NCBI GenBank assembly: GCA_009783265.1
Contig: WRHM01000004.1
Span: 124,001-188,000, forward strand
Direction of reading: 5' to 3'
Length of the DNA: 64,000 nt
Source: Oscillospiraceae bacterium
GTDB taxonomy: Bacteria > Bacillota > Clostridia > Oscillospirales > WRJC01
Numbering within the stretch: the stretch's first letter is position 1; each line of letters begins with the position of its first letter. The notes below the pieces were generated by a model. It saw only the letters and a list, made by a program, of their open reading frames with translations. It did not search any database and was not told the DNA's origin. Made by a program: the position numbers and the translations under genes. Below are positions 33,225 through 43,087 of this stretch, one piece after another.

Positions 33225-36212
33225 TTATTTCACCCATTTTTGCTGGTTATCTATCCATGAGATTATGCCGTCTGCTATCGCGTCGGCAGAACGCTGTACC
33301 CCTGCCGGGCTTAAAGCAAACTCGTATTCTTCGGGATTGCATATAAACGACATTTCGATTAAAGCCGAGGGGAATTTATGTCCCCAGCACATAAATAGTA
33401 TCTGGTATCTCGCGGCGCGTTCGTATCTGTTGAGTTCAGTTGCGGCTGTGTGCCCTATTGATTTTGCGAGCAGTCTTCCCGCGTCGTTGCAGTAAAGCGG
33501 CAGAAGCCCCTTGACAAACGCAAGATCAGAGCCGTCGCCCAGAGAATTATGATGCACAGATAAAAGCAAATCCGGATATGCTTCGTTGTATGTCGCCATT
33601 CTTTCCGTAGAATCCATCGTTATGTCTGTCTCTCTCATCATTACGACTTCAGCCCCGAGAGATATAAGCTTTGTTTTTAACGCGAGTGCGATTTCAAGAT
33701 TCAAATCTTTTTCGTTTTTGCCCTTGACTCCCAAGAATCCCAAAGCCCCGGTGTCAGTCCCGCCGTGACCCGCGTCAACCATGATTTTTAATCCTTCAAG
33801 AGGCTTATTGCCTTCGATTTTTTTAATCGGGTTTTTGACCCGGATTATTATAAACCCGCCCTCGTACACAACGTCAAACCCGTACCAGTTGTCAGAATCA
33901 ATCAAATCAAACGTGTATGTCACTGTTTTATTTGATTTACTCGAAGAATTTTTAACTGAACTAAATACCGGGTTGTCTGTTAAATTCAAGAGCCTCGCGC
34001 CGTCGGGCGTATTATAAAGCGTTATGAAAAACACGCCGTCCGAGCATTTAGCGTTTACCGGGACGTTTTCAGTCACGGCAAATCTTATCTCAGTAGTTTT
34101 GCCCGTGTTTTCCATCGCGGCTGATAAAATCCTGTTTACAAGCAGGGTTTTTTCAGGTAATAAAACCACGTTTTCAGCCGCTATCCAGCCGCCGAAGCCC
34201 AGTTTATAATAGCCGTCTTTAAACCCTATAACATTGTCCCTCATGCCCACTGACGCGGGAAGGCAGGTATCCTCCCAATACTTCGATTCAGTCGAAATTT
34301 TTAAGTGAGAATAATCTTTTATGACTTCGCACGGCCTGTAGGCCGATTCGTTTACGAGCCGCACTCTCACCCCTGTGATTTCGGCTTTTTCGCCGCCCCT
34401 CGAAGCCGAGATAATTATATTGCCAAGATCTATCAGTTCGCCTTTGGGCTGTGTGTTCGGCAATGTTATCGTCCCGGAATAAACTTCGGTCATATAAACT
34501 CCCTCGTCGGGCGGCTCTGTGGTAGGCGTCAAGTTTATTACAGACCCGCCGAGTTTTGCCGTGACTGCGCTTTTTGACGGTGCCTGAACCCAAACTGTGA
34601 TTTTATCTCCGGGTGTGGTGATTATCTCGTTGACAGGCTTGATAACTTCTATTTTATAAGAACTCATCTGGGGATATACATAAGCCGACGGCGGACTTGA
34701 CGCGCTTGAGCCTCTGGTTAATACATGCGTGTATTCCCCGCCGTTCTGGGTAAAAACAATATTATTTTTGCCGTTCGCCAACGGGACAAAAACAGAGAAG
34801 AAACCACCCTTTGTCCTCGGTACTTTCGCGCCTTTATAATATACCGGATAAGCCGGGTTTGAGCCGCCGGTTATATTTATCGAGCCCTCTGTGACTGTCG
34901 AGCCGCTTGCGGGCCTGCCCGTTGCAATTCCGCCGCCGTTACTTACAGGCTTGATGATTTTATACGGCAACGAGAACATTCTCGCGAGATTATCTTTTAT
35001 TTTATATTTGTTCGCCACCAGATCCGCATAGCCGTAAAACACGCTTCCCGCGACGCCCATATAGCTTCTCGCGTACTCGACCTGTCTGGGGATTTCATAT
35101 TCGTCCTTAAACGCCGACGACCCGGTGTATATCGCGTGGCCGATATATAAATCAACACCCGTCCCGTCAACTGCCGCGCTCCACCATCTTGTAAGAACAT
35201 CATATCTTGCCACGCTTGTGTCAAAAGCCCAGTAAATCTGCGGGCAGATATAATCTATATAGCCGCCGTTTATCCATGCTTTCGCGTCGCTGTAAATATC
35301 ATAATAAGCCTGACCGCCGCTTGTCGCCGAACCTGCCGGATCGCTTGACTGGTTTTTCCATATACCTCGGGGGCTGATGCCGAACCTTACGTCTTTATTT
35401 TCTTTTTTTATCGCGTTATATACGTTTTCAACGAGTTTGTTTACGCTTGCCCGCCTGAAATCTTCGACTGTTTTATATGCCGAGCCGTATTTTTTAAACG
35501 TGGCAGAATCGTCAAATTTAGATCCGGGATAAAAATAATCGTCAAAATGAATCCCGTCTATATCATATTTTTTTACTATTTCTGTAACGCCATTTAAGAT
35601 AAGCTCCTGAACTTCGGGAATCCCGGGGTCATAATAATATTTGCCGTCGTCGTATTTTACTACCCACGAGGGGTTTTTCTTGGCGGGGTTATTTGCAGCC
35701 AGAGTATCCAGAGACTGCCCTGATTCATTAGTTATTCTATACGGGTTTATCCATGCGTGCAGCTCGATATTATTAGAATGCGCGGCTTCGATTATGTATT
35801 TGAGCGGGTCGAACCCGTCTTTAAAAGCATCGCCCTGTTTTCCCGTAAGATATTTTGACGTCGGGAAAATCCCGGAGTCATATAAAGCGTCACTTGTGGG
35901 CCTCACCTGAAAAAATATCGCGTTCAGATTAGCCTCTTTGCAGTTTTTGATAATATTATCTATTTCAGATTTCATTTCGGCTCCTGAAAGCCCGGTTTTC
36001 GACGGGAAATTAATATTCAAAACCGAAGCTATCCAGACGCCCCTGAGTTCGTTGTCGCCGATTTTTTTATAATCTGCGGCAGATACAGTCATAATATCAA
36101 GATAACCGGATAAATTAGACAATATCCCGACAGAGACCGCGAACATAAAAAGCAAAATCTTTTTCAAAATATTATTATAATTATTATTTTTGCGGCTAAA
36201 ATATTTTGACAT
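33225..36212 (-). CDS. Secreted GHL10 glycosidase-like protein fused to an N-acetylmuramoyl-L-alanine amidase
   Basis: A 995-residue protein with a signal peptide (ILLFMFAVSVGILSNL...SAA). Residues about 45-430 are a family-10-like glycosidase (GHL10/DUF187): ELRGVWIASVLNINF, FFQVRPTSDALY, LHAWINPYRIT, IDGIHFDDYFYP, FGISPRGIW and DYICPQIYWAF. The middle is a set of beta domains. The last 190 residues are Amidase_3 with zinc ligands in IMVDAGHGG, NEKDLNLEIA and LLSVHHN, and the catalytic Glu in LIEMSFICNPEE. It probably cleaves peptidoglycan, both glycan and stem-peptide bonds. A sporulation or wall-turnover role is possible. Confidence 0.9.
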   Translation of the reverse strand: MSKYFSRKNNNYNNILKKILLFMFAVSVGILSNLSGYLDIMTVSAADYKKIGDNELRGVWIASVLNINFPSKTGLSGAEMKSEIDNIIKNCKEANLNAIFFQVRPTSDALYDSGIFPTSKYLTGKQGDAFKDGFDPLKYIIEAAHSNNIELHAWINPYRITNESGQSLDTLAANNPAKKNPSWVVKYDDGKYYYDPGIPEVQELILNGVTEIVKKYDIDGIHFDDYFYPGSKFDDSATFKKYGSAYKTVEDFRRASVNKLVENVYNAIKKENKDVRFGISPRGIWKNQSSDPAGSATSGGQAYYDIYSDAKAWINGGYIDYICPQIYWAFDTSVARYDVLTRWWSAAVDGTGVDLYIGHAIYTGSSAFKDEYEIPRQVEYARSYMGVAGSVFYGYADLVANKYKIKDNLARMFSLPYKIIKPVSNGGGIATGRPASGSTVTEGSINITGGSNPAYPVYYKGAKVPRTKGGFFSVFVPLANGKNNIVFTQNGGEYTHVLTRGSSASSPPSAYVYPQMSSYKIEVIKPVNEIITTPGDKITVWVQAPSKSAVTAKLGGSVINLTPTTEPPDEGVYMTEVYSGTITLPNTQPKGELIDLGNIIISASRGGEKAEITGVRVRLVNESAYRPCEVIKDYSHLKISTESKYWEDTCLPASVGMRDNVIGFKDGYYKLGFGGWIAAENVVLLPEKTLLVNRILSAAMENTGKTTEIRFAVTENVPVNAKCSDGVFFITLYNTPDGARLLNLTDNPVFSSVKNSSSKSNKTVTYTFDLIDSDNWYGFDVVYEGGFIIIRVKNPIKKIEGNKPLEGLKIMVDAGHGGTDTGALGFLGVKGKNEKDLNLEIALALKTKLISLGAEVVMMRETDITMDSTERMATYNEAYPDLLLSVHHNSLGDGSDLAFVKGLLPLYCNDAGRLLAKSIGHTAATELNRYERAARYQILFMCWGHKFPSALIEMSFICNPEEYEFALSPAGVQRSADAIADGIISWIDNQQKWVK

Positions 36213-36289
36213 CTAAAAAATTACCTCCCCAAAATTTTGTTTTTATATATTTTATATTATAACAGTGTTGCAAAATATATGATTTACAT

Positions 36290-36372
36290 AGAGGGCGTGA
36301 CGGCCCGGCCCGCCGCGAATTTGATTTTACGGAGGTTTTTGCCGGCGGCGCGTCGGGGTCGCCGCGCCCTAC
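36290..36372. repeat. Palindromic repeat, family 2
   Basis: AGAGGGCGTGACGGCCCGGC and CGTCGGGGTCGCCGCGCCCT are the inverted arms; the 83-base copy closely matches 47174-47256. It lies between two wall-hydrolase genes. Confidence 0.8.
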
Positions 36373-36391
36373 ATATAGTTTCAGGACAATT

Positions 36392-37747
36392 TTAATAATA
36401 ATTGTCAAAATTGACAAGCTGCCAGACGTTCATGTCGCAGTCGTACAAAGCCTGTTTCTGGTTTAATACCTGCTGTTCTCCGTAGCCGTTAAACGCCTGA
36501 AGATACGGTCTGAAATTATGAATTTTCGAAATGATTTCGAAATGGCCGCACAGTGCTTTGACTGTCTCATAAGGTGAGCTTTCGGGATTTGATATAACTT
36601 CGTCGTTTATTCTTGCCCCGTATGGAACGTCGGCGGGGGCAAAACTCGTTGCGAAGAAATTGCTCCAGTCGATTAAATCGTATGGGTTTAACCCCATTGT
36701 TTCATTTAGCATACCGAGAAAATTTCCAACCGGTATCTCAAGCCCAAGTTTTACTTTGGGCGCGATATTATCGAGCAAATGCCTCTGTTCAGTCACGAAA
36801 TTCTTCACTACGGCGTATTTTGTCATGCCGCTCTCTTCGTCTTCGTAAATAATAGACCTCTCGTTTGCCACGTCCGGAAAAAAGAAATATTTTAGAATTA
36901 TCTCGTCAAAGCCGAGCTTCGCACTGTCCTCGACAATGCTTTTTATATAAGCGCGCGCTCCTTCTGAATACGCGTTTAGCCAGAAGTTGCCGTCGGAATC
37001 TTCCCATCTCATCGACACAGACGAAGAATCGTGCAGGGCGTAATTTACAAAAGTCGTGCTCGCGAGACTGTCTTTAAAGCATGCGACAGTCCCTGAAACA
37101 TATATCCCGTTATCATGTAAAAGATTTATTATATCTTCGATTGGAACTGTTATCTGGCTTTCGCCTATCATGACTGAATCCGTCTGGCCGTTTATATGAT
37201 ACGGCACAGTGCCGTCGTCTTTTTTTATGTCTATATTCACTGCGTTAATATCTTTTGATTTTATATTATCTATAAAATATTGCAGGCTGTCTATGCTCTC
37301 GATTTTTTGTATGTCTAAATAAACGCCCCTGTAATTTAAAAATATTTCAGATATTTCTGTCTCAGGGTCGCCGGAAGTCAACTGCGCATCCGGGTCAGGG
37401 TCTGTGGGGTCGGGATTAAGCGCGTTTCCGGAGCCGTTTGGCAGAGTAGTAAATATATCAACTCCCGGATCACCTGTATTATCAGTATCAGTTTCAGACT
37501 CGACAAAAGAGTTTAAAAACACGCCCAGAGTGATAAGCCCGGCAAAGACTATCATAAGCAGAAAGAGTACTATTACCGCCAGTTTATAATTATTCATCTG
37601 GCGTTTTTTTGCTTTATCCAAAAATACAGAAGTTTCTTTTTTGGGTTTTGAGCCGGAGCCCACTCTTGATTTATAATAAGACGTATTCCTGTATTTTGGA
37701 TTATTTTTATTGTTTTGATTATTATTTTTGTTTTGATTCTGCTGCAC
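36392..37747 (-). CDS. Membrane-anchored DUF4015-like glycosidase family protein
   Basis: A 451-residue protein. A basic Asn/Gln-rich cytoplasmic N-terminus precedes one membrane helix (LAVIVLFLLMIVFAGLITLG). A Pro/Asp-rich linker follows (NPDPTDPDPDAQL). The outer domain reads YRGVYLDIQKIESIDSLQYF, INAVNIDIKKDDG and VSGTVACFKD, then FDEIILKYFFFPD, as in DUF4015 (GHL13-type) TIM barrels. It may act on wall glycans or a capsule, and sits next to the amidase fusion on the same strand. Substrate is unknown. Confidence 0.75.
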   Translation of the reverse strand: MQQNQNKNNNQNNKNNPKYRNTSYYKSRVGSGSKPKKETSVFLDKAKKRQMNNYKLAVIVLFLLMIVFAGLITLGVFLNSFVESETDTDNTGDPGVDIFTTLPNGSGNALNPDPTDPDPDAQLTSGDPETEISEIFLNYRGVYLDIQKIESIDSLQYFIDNIKSKDINAVNIDIKKDDGTVPYHINGQTDSVMIGESQITVPIEDIINLLHDNGIYVSGTVACFKDSLASTTFVNYALHDSSSVSMRWEDSDGNFWLNAYSEGARAYIKSIVEDSAKLGFDEIILKYFFFPDVANERSIIYEDEESGMTKYAVVKNFVTEQRHLLDNIAPKVKLGLEIPVGNFLGMLNETMGLNPYDLIDWSNFFATSFAPADVPYGARINDEVISNPESSPYETVKALCGHFEIISKIHNFRPYLQAFNGYGEQQVLNQKQALYDCDMNVWQLVNFDNYY

Positions 37748-37821
37748 TTTTTAAATCAATCTTTCTTAAATAAATATTTTTATTTTTTTATGTTATTTAA
37801 TTAACGCACGTTGTTAGCCGA

Positions 37822-37849
37822 AGCCCCCTTCTCAGAAAGGGGCTTTTGC
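37822..37849. repeat. Palindromic repeat, family 1 (fragment) in a gene-free stretch
   Basis: AAGCCCCCTTCTCAGAAAGG followed by GGCTTTTGC is one arm of family 1. The gap 37748-38114 separates divergent genes and otherwise holds AT-rich sequence without a recognised gene. Confidence 0.65.
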
Positions 37850-38114
37850 TTGACTTACGGGGATTATTTTTCTGCTTATAATAATAATTATTTTTAATTC
37901 GCTATTAGAATTATATAATTAATATCGTCATTTATAAATTAACTGTTGAAATCTTTTTTTATTTGATGTATATTTATAATATAGACATATTTATAGCATT
38001 ATAATATAATAACTCATAAAAAAACATATTTCAACAGTAAATATAAAAAATTTACTTAAAATTTTTAATATTTTAAATAAAATTATAAAAATTAACGCCA
38101 GAAGGGATTTTATT

Positions 38115-40088
38115 ATGTCGAAAAGTATAACTTTTATGTATAAAAATATACGCGAAGATTTGAATTTCGAGGGAAAAAAAACTGTTTTTGATTTGCTGTC
38201 TGAATTAAAAGCGCAATCCAAAACAAATTTTAATCTTGGCGACCTGAGTTTTGATTTTCCGTGCGGTGGCAAAAAAACATGCGGAAAATGCAGAATCAAA
38301 ATAATCGACGGCTTTGATTTTATCTCCGTGCCTGACGAAACCGAAAAAAAATATTTATCTTATTTATCTGAAAAAGACATAAAAGAAAATATCAGATACG
38401 CCTGCATGTGCGAAGTCTCCGGCGATGTCACTGTTGAATTAAATCATGATTTTTCTGATTTTATCGCTGATAAATTTAACAAAGCAGAAATTCAGACAGA
38501 GGGGCTTAAATCAAAAAATATAAATCCTGACAGATTCAGAAAAATTAATATAGCTTTATCCCAGCCAACTCTTGAAAACCCAATATCAGCCGAAGAAAAT
38601 CTTACCGGGGCTTTAAATAATATATTCCCGGATAAAAAAATAAAAAACCTGCCGTTTGATATAATAAAAAAATTATCTGAGAAAAATATAAACGGCGGGG
38701 AAACCCATGCTGTTTTGTATTTTTCAGACCCGGAAAGCATAAAAATAATCGACGTGAGAAATCCGGGCGAATGCGAGGATATTTACGGGGCGGCGGTCGA
38801 TATAGGAACTACTACCGCCGCAGTTTATCTGTATTCCCTGACAAGCGGCGGTTTGATCGGCGTAGCCGCCGAAGAAAACCCGCAGAGAATTTACGGCGCG
38901 GACGTTATCACGAGGATAAATTACGCGATAGAAAATAAAAATAATAAAGATAATAATATAAGCGAAAACGGGCTGAATAAATTAAAAAGCCTGATATTGT
39001 CGCTGGTTTTCAGGCTTATATCAGATTTATGCCGGGAGAATAATATAAATCCAATAAATGTTTACAGTATAGTTTTAACTGGAAATACAGTCATGCAGCA
39101 TATCGCTGCCGGGTTTTCTCCTGAAAATATAGCTTTTACGCCGTTTGTATCCGCGACGCTTTTTGGTTTTGACGTGATAATAAAAGAATTGCTGAACGGG
39201 ACAGATATAAATATTAATATAAACGAAAACGCGGTTATATGTTTTCCCCCGGCTATTGCGTCTTATGTAGGCGGGGACATAACAACGGGAATAATAGCGT
39301 CTGATACTGATTTATGTGATAATTTAAGATTGTTTTTGGATATAGGCACAAACGGCGAGATAGGGCTTGGGTATAAAAATTCGCTCGTGTTCTGTGCGAC
39401 TGCGGCGGGACCCGCGTTTGAGGGGGCGCATATAAAACTCGGCATGGCCGGGGTAAAAGGCGCGATAAATAATATATATCTCGACGAATCAGATAATATA
39501 ATATGCGAAACGATCGGAAATATTGAACCGAAAGGCATTTGCGGCTCAGGGATTATCGACGCTGTCGCCGTCATGCTTGAGATTGGCGCATTAGACGAAA
39601 CCGGCAGGGTTTTAGAGAACGGCGAAGAAGACGAAATGCCTGAAAAATACAGAAATCTTGGGTTCGGCGATAATTTATGTGAAATCGACGGCGAAAACGC
39701 ATTTGTTTTGAATGCGAAACATAATATTTACATAACCCAGAAAGACGTGCGCGAGATACAGTTGGCGAAAGCCGCAGTTTCTGCGGGAATTATGACTTTG
39801 TTAAATTACGGCGAGAAAAATATCGGGGATATTTGTGAACTTATACTTGCGGGGGGGTTCGGCTCGCATATAAATAAAAAAAGCGCGTGCAGGATAGGCT
39901 TAATCCCGAAAGAACTCGAAGATAAAATTATAATAGCCGGAAATACCGCCGGAATGGGCGCGGCTTCTGTTTTGCTGGACTGCTCGGCGGCTGAGCGCAT
40001 AAACAAAATTTCGGCTGTGTCAAAATATATAGAACTGTCGGGCGACGCGTTTTTCATGGACGAATATATAGACAGAATGATGTTTTGA
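38115..40088 (+). CDS. RACE-type protein: [2Fe-2S] ferredoxin with ASKHA (DUF4445) domain
   Basis: A 657-residue protein. The N-terminal ferredoxin domain has the cluster cysteines FPCGGKKTCGKCRIKI and YACMCEV. The C-terminal part is an ASKHA ATPase fold (AAVDIGTTTAAVYLYSL, VLTGNTVMQHIAAG, LDIGTNGEIGLGY, AAGPAFEGAHIK, ILAGGFGSHI). Proteins with this architecture reactivate oxidised corrinoid in methyltransferases by ATP-driven one-electron reduction. A methyltransferase partner is not seen in the window. It stands alone with a terminator behind it. Confidence 0.88.
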   Translation: MSKSITFMYKNIREDLNFEGKKTVFDLLSELKAQSKTNFNLGDLSFDFPCGGKKTCGKCRIKIIDGFDFISVPDETEKKYLSYLSEKDIKENIRYACMCEVSGDVTVELNHDFSDFIADKFNKAEIQTEGLKSKNINPDRFRKINIALSQPTLENPISAEENLTGALNNIFPDKKIKNLPFDIIKKLSEKNINGGETHAVLYFSDPESIKIIDVRNPGECEDIYGAAVDIGTTTAAVYLYSLTSGGLIGVAAEENPQRIYGADVITRINYAIENKNNKDNNISENGLNKLKSLILSLVFRLISDLCRENNINPINVYSIVLTGNTVMQHIAAGFSPENIAFTPFVSATLFGFDVIIKELLNGTDINININENAVICFPPAIASYVGGDITTGIIASDTDLCDNLRLFLDIGTNGEIGLGYKNSLVFCATAAGPAFEGAHIKLGMAGVKGAINNIYLDESDNIICETIGNIEPKGICGSGIIDAVAVMLEIGALDETGRVLENGEEDEMPEKYRNLGFGDNLCEIDGENAFVLNAKHNIYITQKDVREIQLAKAAVSAGIMTLLNYGEKNIGDICELILAGGFGSHINKKSACRIGLIPKELEDKIIIAGNTAGMGAASVLLDCSAAERINKISAVSKYIELSGDAFFMDEYIDRMMF

Positions 40089-40110
40089 CATATTAGAGAT
40101 AAAAAAACTC

Positions 40111-40135
40111 AAGGGCGGAATAAATTTCCGCCCTT
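40111..40135. terminator. GC palindrome between converging genes
   Basis: AAGGGCGGAA and TTTCCGCCCTT pair around a short AT loop, between the RACE gene and the converging lipoprotein gene. Confidence 0.6.
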
Positions 40136-40171
40136 ACGCAATTATATTTTATATTTGCCTGCCCTCCCCTA

Positions 40172-41020
40172 CTACCTCGGGTAAAAATCGTCCACGAGTT
40201 TCAGCGCGGCGGCTTCGTTGTCCCGTGAATACGGGAACCAATACGCGATTATCCCGCCAATATCAAGCCGCTGATTGCCGTATCCTATAAATATCTGCAA
40301 CTGCACGCTCTGTGATTTTTCCTCTTCGTTCATGATATATCCGTAAAAATAAACTTTTTGCCATTCGGGTTCTACCCACTGTTCTCTTGATGGCTCGACC
40401 CCGCCCTCAGTCGCCCAGTTATCAGTGCTTGTTTTTATCGCGAGATAATATTCCGGTGCGTCTTCGATCGCGTAACTATCGGTTTCAGACAGCCTCTCGC
40501 CTTTTATCCAGATAACACCTACAACCAAATCGTCCTGCTGAACCGGCAAATCTTTTTCAAGCGCGCGGGTATAGCTCGCATCCCAGAAATTATCAGTATC
40601 TTTTGCGACTGTTACTGCATACCCCGCGCTAAACGGCACGTTTTCTCCGGTTAAGTCAAGTTCTTCTTTTTTAGAATTACCAGTTCCAAATCCTTTCATT
40701 ACTGCGGCTTCGTCCTCTCCGGGGAGGCATTTAGTCCCGCCGGTGAGACCATATCTGGACATTTCTACTTCGATTTGTTCCCAGTACGGCAAATTTGGGT
40801 CGATTGGTTCCCATGTAGTCGGCGGATCTGTCGGAGGGGGATCTGTCGGGGGTTCAGTAGGCGGATCTGTCGGAGGGTCGGTGATTTGCGCTTCTGTTAT
40901 TGACGGGGCATTAGTTGTCGAGCTTGCGGTGTCGGCTTTTTCGCCGCACGCGAAAATCATAGGCAATAATAATATAACGCAGACAAACAACGCCGTCAAT
41001 TTAATTCTCTTGATTTTCAT
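40172..41020 (-). CDS. Lipoprotein with proline-rich linker and CBM-like domain, paralogue A
   Basis: A 282-residue protein with a signal peptide ending in lipobox (MIFACGEK), a Thr/Pro linker of DPPT/EPPT repeats, then a 185-residue beta-rich domain. That domain (VPFSAGYAV, WDASYTRALEKD, LVVGVIWIKG, WQKVYFYG, LQIFIGYGNQRLDIGGI) looks like a carbohydrate-binding module of the CBM4/9 type, in which such a strand order ends with Asp-Ile-Gly. It is the last of three tandem paralogues; a fourth is at 55796. It is likely on the cell surface, binding a polysaccharide or wall glycan. Confidence 0.75.
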   Translation of the reverse strand: MKIKRIKLTALFVCVILLLPMIFACGEKADTASSTTNAPSITEAQITDPPTDPPTEPPTDPPPTDPPTTWEPIDPNLPYWEQIEVEMSRYGLTGGTKCLPGEDEAAVMKGFGTGNSKKEELDLTGENVPFSAGYAVTVAKDTDNFWDASYTRALEKDLPVQQDDLVVGVIWIKGERLSETDSYAIEDAPEYYLAIKTSTDNWATEGGVEPSREQWVEPEWQKVYFYGYIMNEEEKSQSVQLQIFIGYGNQRLDIGGIIAYWFPYSRDNEAAALKLVDDFYPR

Positions 41021-41073
41021 AAAAATTTCTCCTTTGTTTAAGTTTATAAAAACAACGCGTAATATTTAATCTA

Positions 41074-41934
41074 TTAATCTATCGGGAGTTTCCAGATGGC
41101 TTTTTCATGTTCGGGAGTTGACTTGAACCAATAAGCGATCATGCCGCCGACTTCAAATTCCTGTAGCCCGTAGCCTACATATAAATTAAATCCGACTGTC
41201 GAAGATTGCTTTTCTTCGTTCATGATACGCCCGCAGAAAAATATTTTCTGCCATTCGTCTGATTCGGCTATCTGCACGCCCGACGGGTTCATATCGCCCT
41301 CGGTCGCCCATTCGTCAGTCGCTGTTTTAAGCGCGAGATAATACTGCGCGTCGTCGTCCGCGTCGAACTTTTCAGATTCGCCGGTTCTTCTACCCTTTAT
41401 CCAGAAAACGCCTACGATAAGATCTTCTTCTTCAACGGGCATGTCTTTCATAAGAGCGACAGAATAGCTCGCTTCCCAGAAGTTATCAGCTTCTTTTTGA
41501 GTATATACTCTATAAGCAGCCGAAAACGGCACGCCGTCGCCGCTTACGTCAAGTTCTTCACGCTTGGTGCTGTTCACGCTGAATTTTTTCATGAGCGCGG
41601 CTTCGTCGTCGCCGGAGAAAATCCGCGTCCCGTCTTTTAGCCCGTACCATTCTAATTCTTTTTGTATCTGCTCCCAGTACGGCAGGCTTAAATCCGGCTC
41701 AAACGGCTCGGTCGGTTCTTCTGTAGTCGGAGGGTCTGTCGGAGGCGGGTCAGTGGGGGGATCAGTCGGAGGGTCGGTGACCTGAAGTTCTGTTTCGGCG
41801 GCGTTATTTTTGCCGTCGTTTGCCGCTGCTCCTGAGGTATCCTCAGGCTTTTCGCCGCACGCGAAAATCATTGGCAATAATAATATAACGCAAACAAACA
41901 ATGCCGTTAACTTTAAATAAACTTTAATTTTCAT
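41074..41934 (-). CDS. Lipoprotein with proline-rich linker and CBM-like domain, paralogue B
   Basis: A 286-residue protein with the same plan as its neighbours: lipobox MIFACGEK, the linker DPPTDPPTDPPPTDPPT and the same beta domain (VPFSAAYRVYTQ, LIVGVFWIKG, YYLALKTATDEWATEG, WQKIFFCG, LYVGYGLQEFEVGGM). Signal peptides of A, B and C are nearly identical, but the domains have diverged, indicating tandem duplication followed by change in binding. It is likely one operon with A and C, with 50-53-base gaps. Confidence 0.75.
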   Translation of the reverse strand: MKIKVYLKLTALFVCVILLLPMIFACGEKPEDTSGAAANDGKNNAAETELQVTDPPTDPPTDPPPTDPPTTEEPTEPFEPDLSLPYWEQIQKELEWYGLKDGTRIFSGDDEAALMKKFSVNSTKREELDVSGDGVPFSAAYRVYTQKEADNFWEASYSVALMKDMPVEEEDLIVGVFWIKGRRTGESEKFDADDDAQYYLALKTATDEWATEGDMNPSGVQIAESDEWQKIFFCGRIMNEEKQSSTVGFNLYVGYGLQEFEVGGMIAYWFKSTPEHEKAIWKLPID

Positions 41935-41984
41935 AAATAATTCTCCTTTTTATATTAACTTTGTATTAACGTAATTAACGCAAC

Positions 41985-42869
41985 TTACTGCGTAGAATCC
42001 ACAAGTTTTATCGCGGCTGACTCTGTTTCGCCCGAATACGGAAACCAATACGCGACTGCGCCGCCTACGTCTATCTGCTGATTCCCGTAACCTAAAAACA
42101 ATCGGAAATCAAGATTACTGGAGCTTTTTTCTTCGTTCAGGACATACCCGTAAAAGAAAACTTTCTGCCATTCTGATTCGGCAACCTGATGTCCGTTAGG
42201 AGTTACGTCGCCCTCAGTAGCTGAACTGTCGGTAGTAGATTTTATTGCGAAAAAATACTGCGGTTCGTCGTCTGCGTAAAACTTCTCGGTTTCAGAAATC
42301 CTCGCGCCTTTTACCCAAACTACGCCGACTATCAAATCGCCCTGCTGTACCGGCACGCCTTTAAGCAAAACGGCTTTATATTCAACGCCGCCGTAATTTT
42401 CCGTATCTCTCGCCACTGTAACCCTGTAAGCCGAACTGAACGGGACATTGTCGCCGCTTACGTCAAGCTCGGCTTTTTTGCAGTTGATAGTATTAAATCT
42501 TCTCATGACTTCGGCTTCGTCCGCACCATTCATGATAAATACGCCGTCGCCGAGGCCGTATCTTGACATTTCGACCCTGATTTGTTCCCAATAAGGCAGG
42601 CTTGGATCTATAGGCTCCCATGTAGTGGGCGGATCAGTCGGCGGAGGGTCGGTCGGCGGATCGGTTGGTGGATCAGTCGGGGGGTCTGTTATCTGCGGTT
42701 CGGTTATATCAACGCCGTCGGCAACGGTCTCGTTGTTGCTATTATTATCAGCGGGCGAACCCGTGTTACTTTCAGGTTTTTCCCCGCATGCGAAAACCAT
42801 AGGCAATAATATAATAACGCAAATAAACAACGCCGTTATTTTATATTTCAGACATTTATCTGATTTCAT
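41985..42869 (-). CDS. Lipoprotein with proline-rich linker and CBM-like domain, paralogue C
   Basis: A 294-residue protein. The ATG at 42869 is chosen because AAGGAGAA lies eight bases before it, the same leader as paralogue A; the longer frame to 42902 has no site. It has a lipobox (MVFACGEK), four DPPT units and the shared domain (VPFSSAYRVTVAR, LIVGVVWVKG, YFFAIKSTTDSSATEG, WQKVFFYGYV, LFLGYGNQQIDVGGA). It is the first gene of the three. Confidence 0.75.
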   Translation of the reverse strand: MKSDKCLKYKITALFICVIILLPMVFACGEKPESNTGSPADNNSNNETVADGVDITEPQITDPPTDPPTDPPTDPPPTDPPTTWEPIDPSLPYWEQIRVEMSRYGLGDGVFIMNGADEAEVMRRFNTINCKKAELDVSGDNVPFSSAYRVTVARDTENYGGVEYKAVLLKGVPVQQGDLIVGVVWVKGARISETEKFYADDEPQYFFAIKSTTDSSATEGDVTPNGHQVAESEWQKVFFYGYVLNEEKSSSNLDFRLFLGYGNQQIDVGGAVAYWFPYSGETESAAIKLVDSTQ

Positions 42870-43087
42870 AAAAATTTCTCCTTTATATACTTTATATACC
42901 ATAACATTAATTTATCACAAAATTCAGAAATTGTCAAATATTATTTTGCTTAAAATATAAAATTTTTTTATATTTTGGCGAAATATTGTGTTATAATATA
43001 TTAATACGAATCATGATACAAAATAACAATTTCATTTACGCCAATAAATAAAAATATAATAAATTCACAGGAGGATAAATAAAACTT

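Noticed and set aside
40800-42720. Gly/Ser/Val-rich repeat proteins on the plus strand opposite the lipoproteins
   Set aside because: They are the antisense reading of the DPPT linkers; the minus-strand genes have signal peptides, lipoboxes and ribosome sites.
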